A stretch of 64,000 nucleotides of DNA from Combretum micranthum. Lineage: Eukaryota > Streptophyta > Magnoliopsida > Myrtales > Combretaceae. Below are positions 46,887-57,372 of this stretch, piece after piece (position 1 is the stretch's first letter; every line of letters starts with the position of its first letter). The DNA lies in NCBI GenBank assembly GCA_024138025.1, contig JAMXBD010002480.1, forward strand, positions 124,001-188,000, given 5' to 3'. A model generated the notes under the pieces. The model ran no database searches. It was not told where the DNA came from and saw only the letters and a list, made by a program, of their open reading frames with translations. The translations under genes were made by a program, and so were the position numbers.

Positions 46887-48456
46887 ATACCAAATTTGAT
46901 ACCTTAACTTCATATAAAAATTTAATTTGTACATGAACTTTAAAGTAGTTAATTTAATACCTAATCAAACTTTTCATGATTATTTTTGACTATCCAATAA
47001 CATCGTTTAGTAAATTTTATGATATTGAAAATATAATCTATCAATGATATTGTAGAAATTATTTCTTATCTAGATCATATTTAAAACTAATTATTAAATA
47101 AGATTACTATAAAAAAATAATTATCAAAATATAAAATTAAAATCATGTTTATTAAAGGATATAAAATAATTATTAGTATCGGTGTGTCGCGATATATTAT
47201 TGCGATTCCGATTCACATATGATTTCGCAAGAAAAACACAGTCGTGCCTTGCAAAATGAAAAAGTAACGCACGGGTGGCCAGATCAGCTATGTAAAATAA
47301 AAAAGGCACAGCGTCTAAGTTTTGAAGCACGAAAGGAGGGAAAAAAAAAAAGTAACATGGATCCCAGAGATCAAAGCAAAATTAAAAAGATAGTGAAGTT
47401 ATAAAGGGCCGCAAACATATCGTAGTAATAAGCCTCTATATCCATAAGGAGAAAACATATCGTTTTTACAAAATATGATATAAGTATGATAGTGAAACAT
47501 GATACCGTAATTTATATCCATAATTTGCATATAAATATTCATATCTCATTTTATAAATGCGATTTTGTAATATTATTTTAATAATTAATTTCATTCAATT
47601 TATATATTGATAACTTTTTCATAGCAACAGTAGCATATGTTAGACCTCTAAATTATATTAGGAGAAGTAGTAAAAAGTAAATGATAAAGTGTCTCTTTTA
47701 AGTTGACAAATAAAGTAAAAGGTGTTAGGAAGGTAGTAAATAAAATTAGAAAAAAGTTTGATTAAATATTAAATTGACTATTCCCTCTTGGATACATAAA
47801 AAGACTCTCACAAAATCCTAGCATTAGAGGGTTGGCTACATAGCCGTCTTAGCCGCTCCGCCTCTCCAATCCTTTATCCTTCTTTTAGTACCTTAAAACC
47901 ACAAATCCATCTTTGTTGATTTAAATATCCATGGATTTCTATTTTTTAATAAAACAATTAAGATATATCTCTTTTCAATCATTTTCACCATCACCAATTC
48001 ATCAGAGTGAATATACGAGACTCTATAATTGGGATTTTGGATTATCAAAGACTTATTGAATAAGGTTTAATTTTAATATATGCTTTATGTATTTATATTT
48101 TTTTCTATTCTTTTTTTTTTTTTTCATCCCCTATGTAGGATTATGTCATTCCTTTCATGGATTTTTTCTACTTACCAATAGGGTGGGATATATTCATGTG
48201 GATGTATTATCTCTACGTGGGGCAATTTAACTTTTGAAAAGATGTTCAGTTTATTTATTCGGTTTTAATACCTAACTCTTTATTTATGATCCTTTGTCTA
48301 TGGATTTTTATGTATTGCTAAATTCAATTGATGTGATATTTTCATATTGAATGAAATTCATCTTACTGGTAAGAAAAATTATTATATTAATTATTTTAAA
48401 ATCTAGATACTAAATTAAATTTTTGTATAAAATTTAAGTATCAAATTTAACATTTA
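46887..48456. mobile_element. Element with long imperfect terminal inverted repeats, about 1.57 kb
   Basis: The left arm (46887-46960, starting ATACCAAATTTGATACC) is the reverse complement of the right arm (48385-48456), with shared cores such as AAATTTGATAC and AAAAATTTAATTT, over about 70 bases. A further inverted partial copy of the arm lies inside, near 47745-47785. No transposase ORF and no clear target duplication are visible, so it is a non-autonomous DNA element or a composite of smaller MITEs. Confidence 0.5.
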
Positions 48457-49965
48457 CCCCTTTAAAAATGGCAAATCAAAGAGATGCATAATATAAAATC
48501 CTTTTGAAAAATGTATCATTTATGAAGGAGTACTATTTTTTAAACAATCATATAACTATTGATTAGTATTGATGGGATATTATTCCGAAATAGGTAAACT
48601 AAAAAGGTTTATTTGATACTAATAACGGATTTTAATATTATATATTATAATAGATTAGTTGGAGGTTAATTATTAGCATCTGGCGCAATGTGTGAATTTT
48701 ATTTAAACAACATATATTCATGAAAATAGTCAATTTGGTTTTACTTGAAAGTGTTTGAACTATTCTGAAAAATGTAATGTTTGTCTTGAATAATTCGATT
48801 AAAAAATGTGAAAACAAATGCCTCTTTTTAAGGGATATTGTTATAAAACAAAACAAAAACCGAAAAAAAAAAAAAAAAGTTGAAACACCAAATGTAATTT
48901 TTCCTAAAGAGGTACTATTTTTAAAAGGTTTCATTATAAAAAATAATCAAATAACAGACATTTTCATGAAAAGATATTGATTTAACATAGGTGAAACCAA
49001 AAACATACATAATGATTTTTTTTTTTTTTAATAAGGGATGTTATTATTAAAACAACCAATAACTATGAGCATCTCTATCACTAGATTGCTTAAATAGTTG
49101 CTTAAAATATCATGTCAGGATCCAAAGCAATCTCTTTCTATTAAACAACTCTTTACTTTTATCTATGATAATAAGAGAGTTACTTATCTATTTTTTTACA
49201 TTTTTATTGATCCCATTTTATTTTATTACCTTAAAATAATGTTTAATATATATATATATATATATATATTATAAAGATTAAATAAGTGTGAAATAAGTAA
49301 TAAGAGGAGGAGTGAAAGTGTTACTTGCCCTAACAACTTTGGTTGGTAAGAGCATCTACATCCATGGTCCTTGACACGGATCCTTATTATGGACCTCACT
49401 TTATGTGGCTTTTACGATATAGAGATTTCCTTCAATTTTTTCTAGATTCTCTATAGTGGACTCTAAAAAGTGAGTTTCTTCATAATATTTTATTATTATT
49501 TTATAAAAGTGAAGGTATTGTATAATGTAAATGGGATCGATGAAAGTATAAAAAGATATGAAGGAATCCATATAAAGAATCTAATGTTAAAGTAATGAGT
49601 TCCTTCGAAAGGAAAATTCCTAAAGGTGCTGATGTGGCATTTTAGGACCCATCGACTATAGATACTCTAAGCAATCCATTTTATTGCATAAGCAATTGCT
49701 ACATCACTCGTATCCCTCAAAATTTCCATCAAGCACCTAGGGAAAAAGATACTCTCATGCATTTTTTATATAAAACCATGTGAGCTATTATTATTAAATA
49801 AGTGAAACTAAAGAGTACCATACTAAAAGACTTTCCAAAATTATATATATTGTAATAAACATGTACAACCATAATCAATTTAGTTAAAGAAGTCACCATA
49901 TACTAATAAATAAAATATTTATTGAGGAACTTTTGTATTTAAGTACATAAATCTTTTTAATATAG
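48457..49965. other. AT-rich spacer
   Basis: No gene recognised; the open frames near 48638-48980 are low-complexity. Contains poly-T runs and an alternating TA run at about 49249-49271. Confidence 0.5.
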
Positions 49966-51290
49966 GGTAATTGTTACATTTGGTAACTGATCTTTATCAA
50001 TTCATATAATTAACTATCTAAAGTTTAAAAGTGTTAATTATATACGAACTTTTGAAGGTTATTTATAAGGTTAATTACAGAAAAATAACCTGTTATAGCA
50101 TTTTTGCAATTAATTGACCTTATTTTTTTTACAAACAACTAACTCGTGTTATACTCAGTTATGTTCCATCCAAATTGGTCATTATATCATCACATGCCAG
50201 TCATGTGTGTTATTGAAAAAAGGAGAAATCAAGTACTATATCCCTTTTCTTACACCAAAAAGTAATGCATCCCTTTTTATACATCAAAACATGAAAACTT
50301 ATCATCGCTACACAGACAAGAGCAAATCATGATGAAACTTTAACCACTAAATCCCCTTCATACATTTGTCTCCTTAGCTTGAAACATAAAAATTCTATAA
50401 CACTAACATTTTTGCAGAGAATGGAGATATCATGAAAGAAAAAAAAAAGTGAGACGTACCACGATCCAAAAAGAAAAAAGATCAAACACCTTTTTTTATT
50501 ATTAGCTAAAATCTTTAAAAAGTGAAATCCATACAAGAACCTGACTTAACCAAGTTTAGGTTATTGAGAATGTGAAGATGGATGGGATTAAGGTTTCTAT
50601 GGAGGATGGTGTTCTCACTGTGACTATCCCTAAAGAAGATGTCAAGAAGCCAGAGATAAATCTATTAAAATATTTAGTTGAAGTGGGATTTATGGAAACT
50701 TTTAAAATATGGTTTTTCATTCTATTGTTTTGCTTTTAAATTTTAATGGGTGGTTGATTCTAAATGATTTATATATTTTTTTAAATGGTAAATTAGTAAA
50801 GATGATTTAAAATAGGTGCTTTAAGGTGATGGGGTCTAAATCTTAATTTTCAGAGCTGAAGATATCATTGTTACTATAGTTGCTATGATGCTCTTCGATG
50901 GGAAGCTCCCCTACACATCGAAGTAAGAAAAGCGACATAAAACTTGATTTGTCTTTTTTTTAATGACACACGTGACCAGCATCTGTGTGATATAACGGCT
51001 AATTTAAACGGAACATAACTAAGTGTAACACAGGTTAGCTGTTTGTTAAAAAACATAACATAGGTCAGTTAATTACAAAACATTATAACACAAGTTAGCT
51101 TTTTTTGCAATAAACCCTTATTTATAATACTTAAATGAGGTAGTTAATTGGAAAAACAATGAAGCTCAAGTATCTAAATGCAAAATTTGCCAAAGTTTAG
51201 ATAGTTAATTGTAAAAGTTGACAAAATTTTATAGTAAATCGATACTTTTAAATTTTAGATAGTTAATTGCAACATGTGTTCTCTCTCTAA
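49966..51290. mobile_element. Non-autonomous element with long inverted arms carrying an HSP20 fragment (Pack-MULE-like)
   Basis: The left arm, about 49966-50215, is the reverse complement of the right arm, about 50960-51290. The inner parts agree well: both give CTAAC-x-x-GTGTTA, AGTTATGTTCC, ATTATATCA or its equivalent, and GTCA-GTGTGT-ATT in order. The outer parts share AATTAACTATCTAAA. Between the arms lies unrelated sequence including a small heat-shock-protein fragment. Long arms plus a host gene fragment are the hallmarks of Pack-MULEs. No target duplication was found and the outer limits are uncertain. Confidence 0.6.
50540..50672 (+). pseudogene. Small heat-shock protein (HSP20/alpha-crystallin) C-terminal fragment
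   Basis: From 50566 one frame reads ENVKMDGIKVSMEDGVLTVT then IPKEDVKKPEINL. Plant class I small HSPs end their alpha-crystallin domain with LPEN-x-KxDxVKAxMENGVLTVTVPK and a KKPEVK tail, so this is the last third of such a protein. The preceding KFRLL, just upstream, matches the RFRLPE strand after a one-base loss. The ATG-proximal two-thirds and the final ISG-like tail are missing. It lies inside an inverted-repeat element, which suggests it was captured and moved. Intact HSP20s are ATP-independent chaperones. Confidence 0.8.
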
Positions 51291-51543
51291 CTCTTATAAA
51301 AAAATTGAAGCTCTCGACTTTCTTCATCGCATTAAAAAACGTGTGGCACTTTGGAGTCCGAAAGAAGAATGACCTTGTAGCAAAAGATTGAATTTTGGAA
51401 TATGCAAGTAGAGCCGTAGATCATTATCTTATGAGGAGTCTATCGCTAAAACATTTCAATGGCCTATGAGAAATTCTTTATAAGGGAGATTGGTTGTATC
51501 AAATTTATGGAGTTGAGAAGGATAAGAATGCGGAGGAGTTAGT

Positions 51544-51803
51544 AGATTATAGGGTTAATGTCACAAATGGTATCCAAACTTTGACAAAATATAAAATTAG
51601 ATACCTGAATTTTGAAATTGATCAATTTAATACCTAAACTTTGAAATCGATCAATTTAGTACATGAAATAACTTTTCATGCAAGCTAATAGTACCTTCGT
51701 CAAATTCATTCATGTACTAAATTGATCAATTTCAAAATTCAAGTACTTAATTATAAATTTTGTCAAAGTTCATGTATCAATTATGAAATTGTCCCTAGAT
51801 TAT
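51544..51803. mobile_element. Hairpin MITE with 7-bp target duplication
   Basis: The element at 51551-51796 starts AGGG and ends CCCT. Its first and last 75 or so bases are inverted copies sharing AACTTTGACAAAAT and TGAATTTTGAAATTGATCAA on the arms. It is flanked by AGATTAT on both sides (51544-51550, 51797-51803). The size of 246 bp, AT richness and long arms fit a miniature inverted-repeat transposable element. Superfamily is uncertain; 7-9 bp duplications occur in hAT and Mutator groups. Confidence 0.8.
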
Positions 51804-52369
51804 AATGCCAACATAGCTCTAAGAGTATGCTTTGTCTCCTTTCCAAAAACTAAAAAAGAAGTTAAAAAGGGTGCTATGGAGAAATACAATCACTATTAAC
51901 ATCAACAGAGGCTAATTAGTTAGCAATGGATTTTAGGGTCTATTTGGATTGTCTAATTTTCATATGTATTTTATTTGCATTTATATCTTATATGTACCCA
52001 TCTGCATCTTTTATATATATATATATATTATACACATACATATTTTGTATATTTAATATGTTTATGAGTAAAATTATCCATTTTCATCTATATTTGTTTT
52101 TTTTACAAACCTAAAGGGTTTATTTGAATTGTCTAATTTTTGTCTATATCTTATTTGTATCTATTTCTTATATATCTAATTATTGTTTGATCTTTTTATG
52201 AGTAAAAATGTTCTTTTTCATTTGTACTTGTTTCATGACAAATACTGAGAATATTACATGTGTAATGTACTTTAAAAAAGACCATAAAACCAAATTATGA
52301 AAAAAAAATTACAAGAGCAGTGTTGATGTATTGCACCTCCATTTTTTTTAAATTACAGTGTATCATGTC
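51804..52369. other. AT-rich spacer
   Basis: No gene seen. The short ORF at 51926-52114 is low-complexity and hydrophobic because of AT bias. There is a short direct repetition: TTGTCTAATTTTCATATGTA near 51948 and TTGTCTAATTTTTGTCTATA near 52128. Confidence 0.5.
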
Positions 52370-52485
52370 GGTTGTGCGATATACTTTGAATGTGTATCGC
52401 ATTACCAATAAGCGATACATGTATAATTATACACGTATTGCTCATTGGTTATGCGATACAAGGCCAAGACTTATATCGCACAACC
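52370..52485. repeat. Long hairpin 1 (GCGATA-rich palindrome)
   Basis: The outer stem GGTTGTGCGATATA (52370-52383) pairs perfectly with TATATCGCACAACC (52472-52485). The inner stem TGTATCGCATTACCAATAAG pairs with the complement of CTCATTGGTTATGCGATACA, with few mismatches. The centre is TATAATTATA. Together about 116 bases fold into one long hairpin. Confidence 0.85.
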
Positions 52486-52527
52486 ATAGTGCGATATACA
52501 AGCCCCTAAAATTTTTTTTCACCTAGG

Positions 52528-52600
52528 TCGCTATATCTTCACTCAAAGATGCAATACAAATATAATATTTGTATCTCTATTTGAAGATATGATATAGCAA
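52528..52600. repeat. Long hairpin 2, adjacent to hairpin 1
   Basis: The arms TCGCTATATCTTC... (52528-52563) and ...GATATAGCAA (52565-52600) are 36 bases each, pairing well at both ends (CAAATAT/ATATTTG at the loop side) and less well in the middle. Confidence 0.75.
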
Positions 52601-52851
52601 CACTAATTTGGTGATTTTTTTATACAATTTGTGTTTGTGTTTTTTTTTTTTTTTTTGAAAAAATACCCTAGACAGTGTTCTAACCACAAACATATGTTTG
52701 AAAAATGACATAAATAAGATGTCAAAACAATCAAAAAAAGATGAAACAAAAAAAATCATGAAGGTAGTCATACATTGGAGAATTTTCCATCTCAAGGGAA
52801 AGGAGACCTTTTCTAAGTTCTAATAAATGCAAATTGAATTTTAATTATATG

Positions 52852-54190
52852 TGTTAAAGTGTGCTTAATGTGGTTATTTTAATGTATAATTCTATGCAAA
52901 ATGGCACTTAAAATTCCTTGAATTGGGTTCTAAGCTTTCAAGGTGTAGATTTAAGTGAAAGAATGACTTTGATCAAGTTTCGTGTATATTTTGAAAGTAA
53001 TTTGAGCATGGATTAAAGAATTTACGAATGGGGATAAGTAAGACACAAGTTGTCTAGTTTGTATCAAAAGCACTAAGAATTTTGAAGAATAAAAATTGAC
53101 ACGACCGTCTAGCATGTTCTCCCAAAGTTCAAAAATTCAAAGCCAAAAGTTACATAAGAAGTGACATGGCAGCAGCTAAGCCATGTTGTGACCGAGGAAA
53201 AATGTGAAGGATCTTCATATGGTCACAACTAAACAAGACATGACCATGTCTCATTTATATCTCATTAAAAAGGTGTCGTCTGAATTAAAAGTAATTTTAA
53301 AAGTGGAAAGCGATCGAATTAAGAGGAGAGAGAATATCGATTGTTGCAAAATTTGGAAACTTATAGATCTAAACCTTCCTTAAATTGAAGATTTTGTTTC
53401 CAATCTAGAGGGACTAAAACTTTGACTTCTTGAAGATAAACTTTCCCCTTTTAAAGGAAGCAATTGTCTTATTCAAGAAGGTGAAAACCTCAAATTCAAA
53501 TCATGCAAGACTCTAAAAAAGGAATATATCCGAATTGCATAAATCAATTCATCGATTACACTCACTTATACGAAAGATTATGTAAGTCAAAATCCATGTT
53601 TTACTCAAGCTACAAGAATTCATTGTAATAGCAAATTTATTATGTTTGATGGCTTTCGCTACTCATTATGCTTTGTTATTGAATTTTGAAGGAATAGACT
53701 TCTTAGTGTAGGTATTGAAGGACTCTATGTTTTCTATGTGATTTTTGTTTTAGTTAATTAATTGATTTTTTTTAATCTATTTGCACAATTGTTATTATCT
53801 ATCTTGAATTGATAATCTGTGGTATTAGTTCTTAATATTAATTTTACACCAATCAATTAAGAGATTGCTTTTGTGAATAGATTAGCATAATTGAAGGGAG
53901 TGGCACACATCCTAAAAATATGGCAGCATAATTCTCTATGATTAAGGTCAAACCTAATAAGGAAAATAAATGATCGATAATTCAACTTTAGGTATTTTAA
54001 TTGGGAAGAGATACTGATTAATCAATCTAAAGTTAGGAATACATGATTTCGATAGAGATATTATTTTAATTTAGAAATTCTTATCATTTAAAAATATCAA
54101 CAACATGTTAGGACAAATCAATGTTCTATAATGACAAGATAATTTTCCTCTTGCCTATAGTGATCACCAATTAATAAAATAAATAAAAAA
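52852..54190 (+). mobile_element. Possible solo or relic LTR (Athila-like wording)
   Basis: Contains paired words typical of some gypsy LTRs: ACACGACCGTCTAGCATG, CATGTTGTGACCGAGG, GGTCACAACTAAACAAGACA, GACCATGTCTC. A downstream part (AATCAATTAAGAGATTGC, GAATAGATTAGCATA) resembles the 3' part of Athila-type LTRs. Start TGTTAAAG near 52852; end uncertain, before the A-rich run at 54180. No target duplication was identified, so boundaries are guesses. Confidence 0.35.
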
Positions 54191-55199
54191 AAACAACAAA
54201 GAGCACTATGATTTAACATGAAAAACCTCAGCTAGAGAAAAACCACAAGATTGCAATGCAAAACTTCCACTATCAACAAATAATGAGATTACAATGTTTT
54301 TGTTTTTTTTTTCACTAGTTATACTAGCAGATAACTAGTCCTTCATTAAAACAATGGTTATCAATAAAATCTTCAAACTAATTAATTTTAAAAAAAGGAG
54401 AAAACACTTATTTAATTGGACAACTGAGAAATATTAACAAATAATGGAAACAATCACCTTGTAGTGCTCTATGCCACAAATTCAATGGAAGAACTTTCGT
54501 GACAATCAAGATTCAATAAGCCTTCAGAATATGGATATGAAATTATTCATCAAAGCAACTATTTTCTTCCTACGTAATTCATAGTAGCCAACCAAGGAAG
54601 CACCATTAGTGAACTTTTCTCTAAATGTGCTTTATCCTTTCCTTTGGCCTTAAATTTCCACAATGGCGAACCTATACCCTCACTTCATTTTGGTAGCCAC
54701 AAGTCTATAATAATAATCACCACCACTATCCTTTTGATCATATACTAAAAAGCAATTCCCAACTTCTTCTCGTATCATTATTCTACAATTGCAAATCCTC
54801 TTTTTTATCAATATATATATATGTATGTATATAAAAGATATCAAATATCTTTATAAAGATATAATATATCTTTATAGAAGATATATTAGGGATTTATTAT
54901 TATTATTATTATTACTACTACTACTACTACTACAGACTACGGGCCTATATGTGTTGGACTTAATGCCCAATTAACTTTGCCTTAAACTCATATGGGAGAT
55001 TCTATCACACTAGCTATTTGTCTGCAACAAATAAGTTTATCCTTTGGTAGAGCTTCAGTCATTATGTCTGTACTATTATTATTAGTGTTGATCTTTTCTA
55101 GCTTTAATAGCTTTCCTTTTAATACATCTCGAATCTAACAATATTTAACATCAATATGCTTAGATTAAGAATGGAAAGTTGGATTCTTACTCAAATGTA
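54191..55199. other. AT-rich spacer, may contain the decayed 3' end of a minus-strand copia element
   Basis: No gene seen. Next to the copia RNase H fragment on its right, the words GTGTTGGACTTAATGCCC and CATATGGGAGATTCTATC, read on the minus strand, would suit a polypurine tract and LTR start. No second LTR copy is in the window to prove it. Contains a compound microsatellite at 54893-54933. Confidence 0.4.
54893..54933. repeat. Compound TTA/TAC microsatellite
   Basis: About seven TTA units run directly into about seven ACT/TAC units. Confidence 0.9.
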
Positions 55200-55640
55200 T
55201 AACACTCTGGCTATCATAATATTTTAAGTCTTCTTGCCCATGACCCGGCTCTTCCAAAAAAATTTTTTATCCACAAGACTTCCTTCCAAGCTTCAATCAT
55301 AACAATATGCTCTACCACTATGGTAGATAATGCAACACGCTTTTGTAATTTGGATTGCCAGGACACCGCTCCCCCTCCATAAGTCATTAAACAACCTAAA
55401 GTAGACTTTCTAGAATCAAGATCTCCCGTCATATCAATATCTATGAACCCTTTCAATACTGGTTTACTACCATGAAACCACAAACATAATTTAGAAGTAC
55501 TTATGAGATACTTGAGAATTCATTTAACTGTGGTCTAATGCTCTTTATCTGAATTTGAGAGATAGTGGATGACAACATCAATAGCATGAGCAATATCCGA
55601 TCTAGTATAAATCATAAATACGTTGTTTGCATCACACACT
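55200..55640 (-). pseudogene. Ty1/copia Pol fragment: end of RT and RNase H
   Basis: Minus strand from 55640: NNVFMIYTRSDIAHAIDVVI, HYLSNSDKEH, ILKYLISTSKLCLWFHGSKP, then in the 89-codon stretch 55214-55483 FIDIDMTGDLDSRKSTLGCL, GGGAVSWQSKLQKRVALST and EAWKEVLWIKNF. This is the RT-RNase H junction and first half of copia RNase H. The family Asp residues in the D.DMAGD-like motif are present, and the later catalytic residues fall in decayed text. It is truncated abruptly at about 55640, where hAT sequence starts. Distinct from the copia element at 59208. Confidence 0.85.
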
Positions 55641-57372
55641 ACCTACATTGGATTAACACCATATCTATCCTGAGTGTCTAACAAGTCATCAGCAATAGAA
55701 TAATACAAATTAACATGATGTTTAAGGACTTCAATTCGGAACCTTGGATATAAGATCATAGTAGTGTTGTAAATCATTGTAATTTCCCTATAGTAGTTAA
55801 GCCACTTTGAACATTTATCGTTAATAGCACCTTGCAAAAGAACATCACCCTTAACTTGATTCAATATACCAACAATGTTATATGCTTCCATGATGAATAA
55901 ATGCACGGTTGGCATATAAACTCTTGATAATGTTTTTGTGTAATCATAAAAAATTTTTAGAACTTGAAGCAAATTACCACATAAGACTTAATCATTTGGG
56001 TGCAATGACATGTCATGAAGGTGAGCCTTAGCAAAATCGTACCGAGGCTCCTTATAGGGCACTATACTTCTGCAAACTTCATAAGTAGAGTTCCATCTAT
56101 GTTGCATGTCATTTTTAAACTTATGCGATTTCACATTGTTTCCAATGCAAAATCTTTGCCATATTTTATTCACTATAGGATAATTAGCTAAATACTTGAC
56201 AACTTCCTTTATTAGGTGGTACTTAATTTTCAAGGTTTCTAAGCCATCCTTCACGCATAGATTCAATATGTGACATGCACATATAATATGAAAAAAAATT
56301 CCCACCTAGTGTACATTGACATAACTTTCAAGTATCCTTTTGGTGTTAGTTGTAGTATTATCAAACCCTATCGACTTTTTTTTTGTCAAACAATATTAAC
56401 GTAGGCTTATAATTATATATTTTATGCAATATGTCTACCATCTATGTATCAAGTGCTAAAAGTCGCTTATGTATTACCCATTTATCATCTATCCAATGAC
56501 ACTAATGCCTATGAAAGAAATCCCATTCCTTTTGTCTATCCAAATATTGGAGCATATAGAAACACAAGTATCAAGACTCTTAAACTTACATGCGAACTCT
56601 CACTTATCTTTATGGTACAAGTTGTCACTATATCACTTCATTGTCGTTACGCTATATAGACGAGCTTGAGGGTTCAATGTCTCTTCTTGACAATACCTCA
56701 GATTGGGATATTAGGTAATACCACATGATAAATGCAAACCATTTATTATTATAGCAAGACCATGCTTATAACTTTTGTTTTGGTACTAAAAAATTATTGC
56801 ATGTTCCTTGACCTAGAAAGACCAATTTGCTATTGCGATGGCTACAAACAAAATTTAGATGGGTCTTTTAACCTCATGTGTTAAGTGTAACTCCTGTTCC
56901 TATTCCCCAATCTCAACGAGTAAATAACAGAACTATAATTACGGTATCCATGGTCTTTCCATTTGGGCTTGTAACTTTACAAAAATGTTTTGTGAAAATT
57001 TCAGACTTAAGCAGGTGGGGAAGCTTACCTTGATTACTGGCCTGAACATGAACATCGACTTCGTTAGCCTCATTGTCTTCCTTCTACACGTTAGATGGTG
57101 TCAGTTCTTGTGCTTCTGGATCCTCTATCTCCAAGCCACTATGAGTTTCGTATATCGAAGTCCATTGCTCAAACCTAGGCAGAGTAGAAGGAAATGCTTC
57201 AGGATTCATGCCTCTCGCAACAAACTGGCTATAATCAACATGTCTAAGTTGGTCACCCGAATCAATGGACTGGTGTACCTCCTTAGCCTTACTTTTCCTC
57301 GACCACTATCATCCGAAGACTTCTTTGAGCCACTAGGACGATCTCTAAAGAATAACCTCATTTTCTTTCATT
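55641..57372 (-). pseudogene. hAT-superfamily transposase (zinc-finger BED / RICESLEEPER-like), decayed
   Basis: Minus strand, in order: MNPEAFPSTLPRFEQWTSIY near 57060-57210, an N-terminal region; a central part near 56500-56660 with SICSNIWIDKRNGISFIG; FFHIICACHILNLCVKDGLE (56245-56305), the hAT core motif; DMQHRWNSTYEVCRSIVPYK; LKIFYDYTKTLSRVYMPTVH; and ILYPRFRIEVLKHH near 55745. These match plant hAT transposases, which cut and paste their element. The dimerisation domain at the C-terminus is missing. Many stops and frameshifts; no terminal inverted repeats seen. The left end abuts a copia fragment. Confidence 0.8.

Noticed and set aside
47124..47404. Overlapping short frames on both strands near 47.2 kb
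   Set aside because: Lie inside the inverted-repeat element, low complexity, no conserved motif on either strand.
54789..54974. Plus-strand frame with a leucine run
   Set aside because: The leucines come from the TTA/CTA microsatellite; not a gene.
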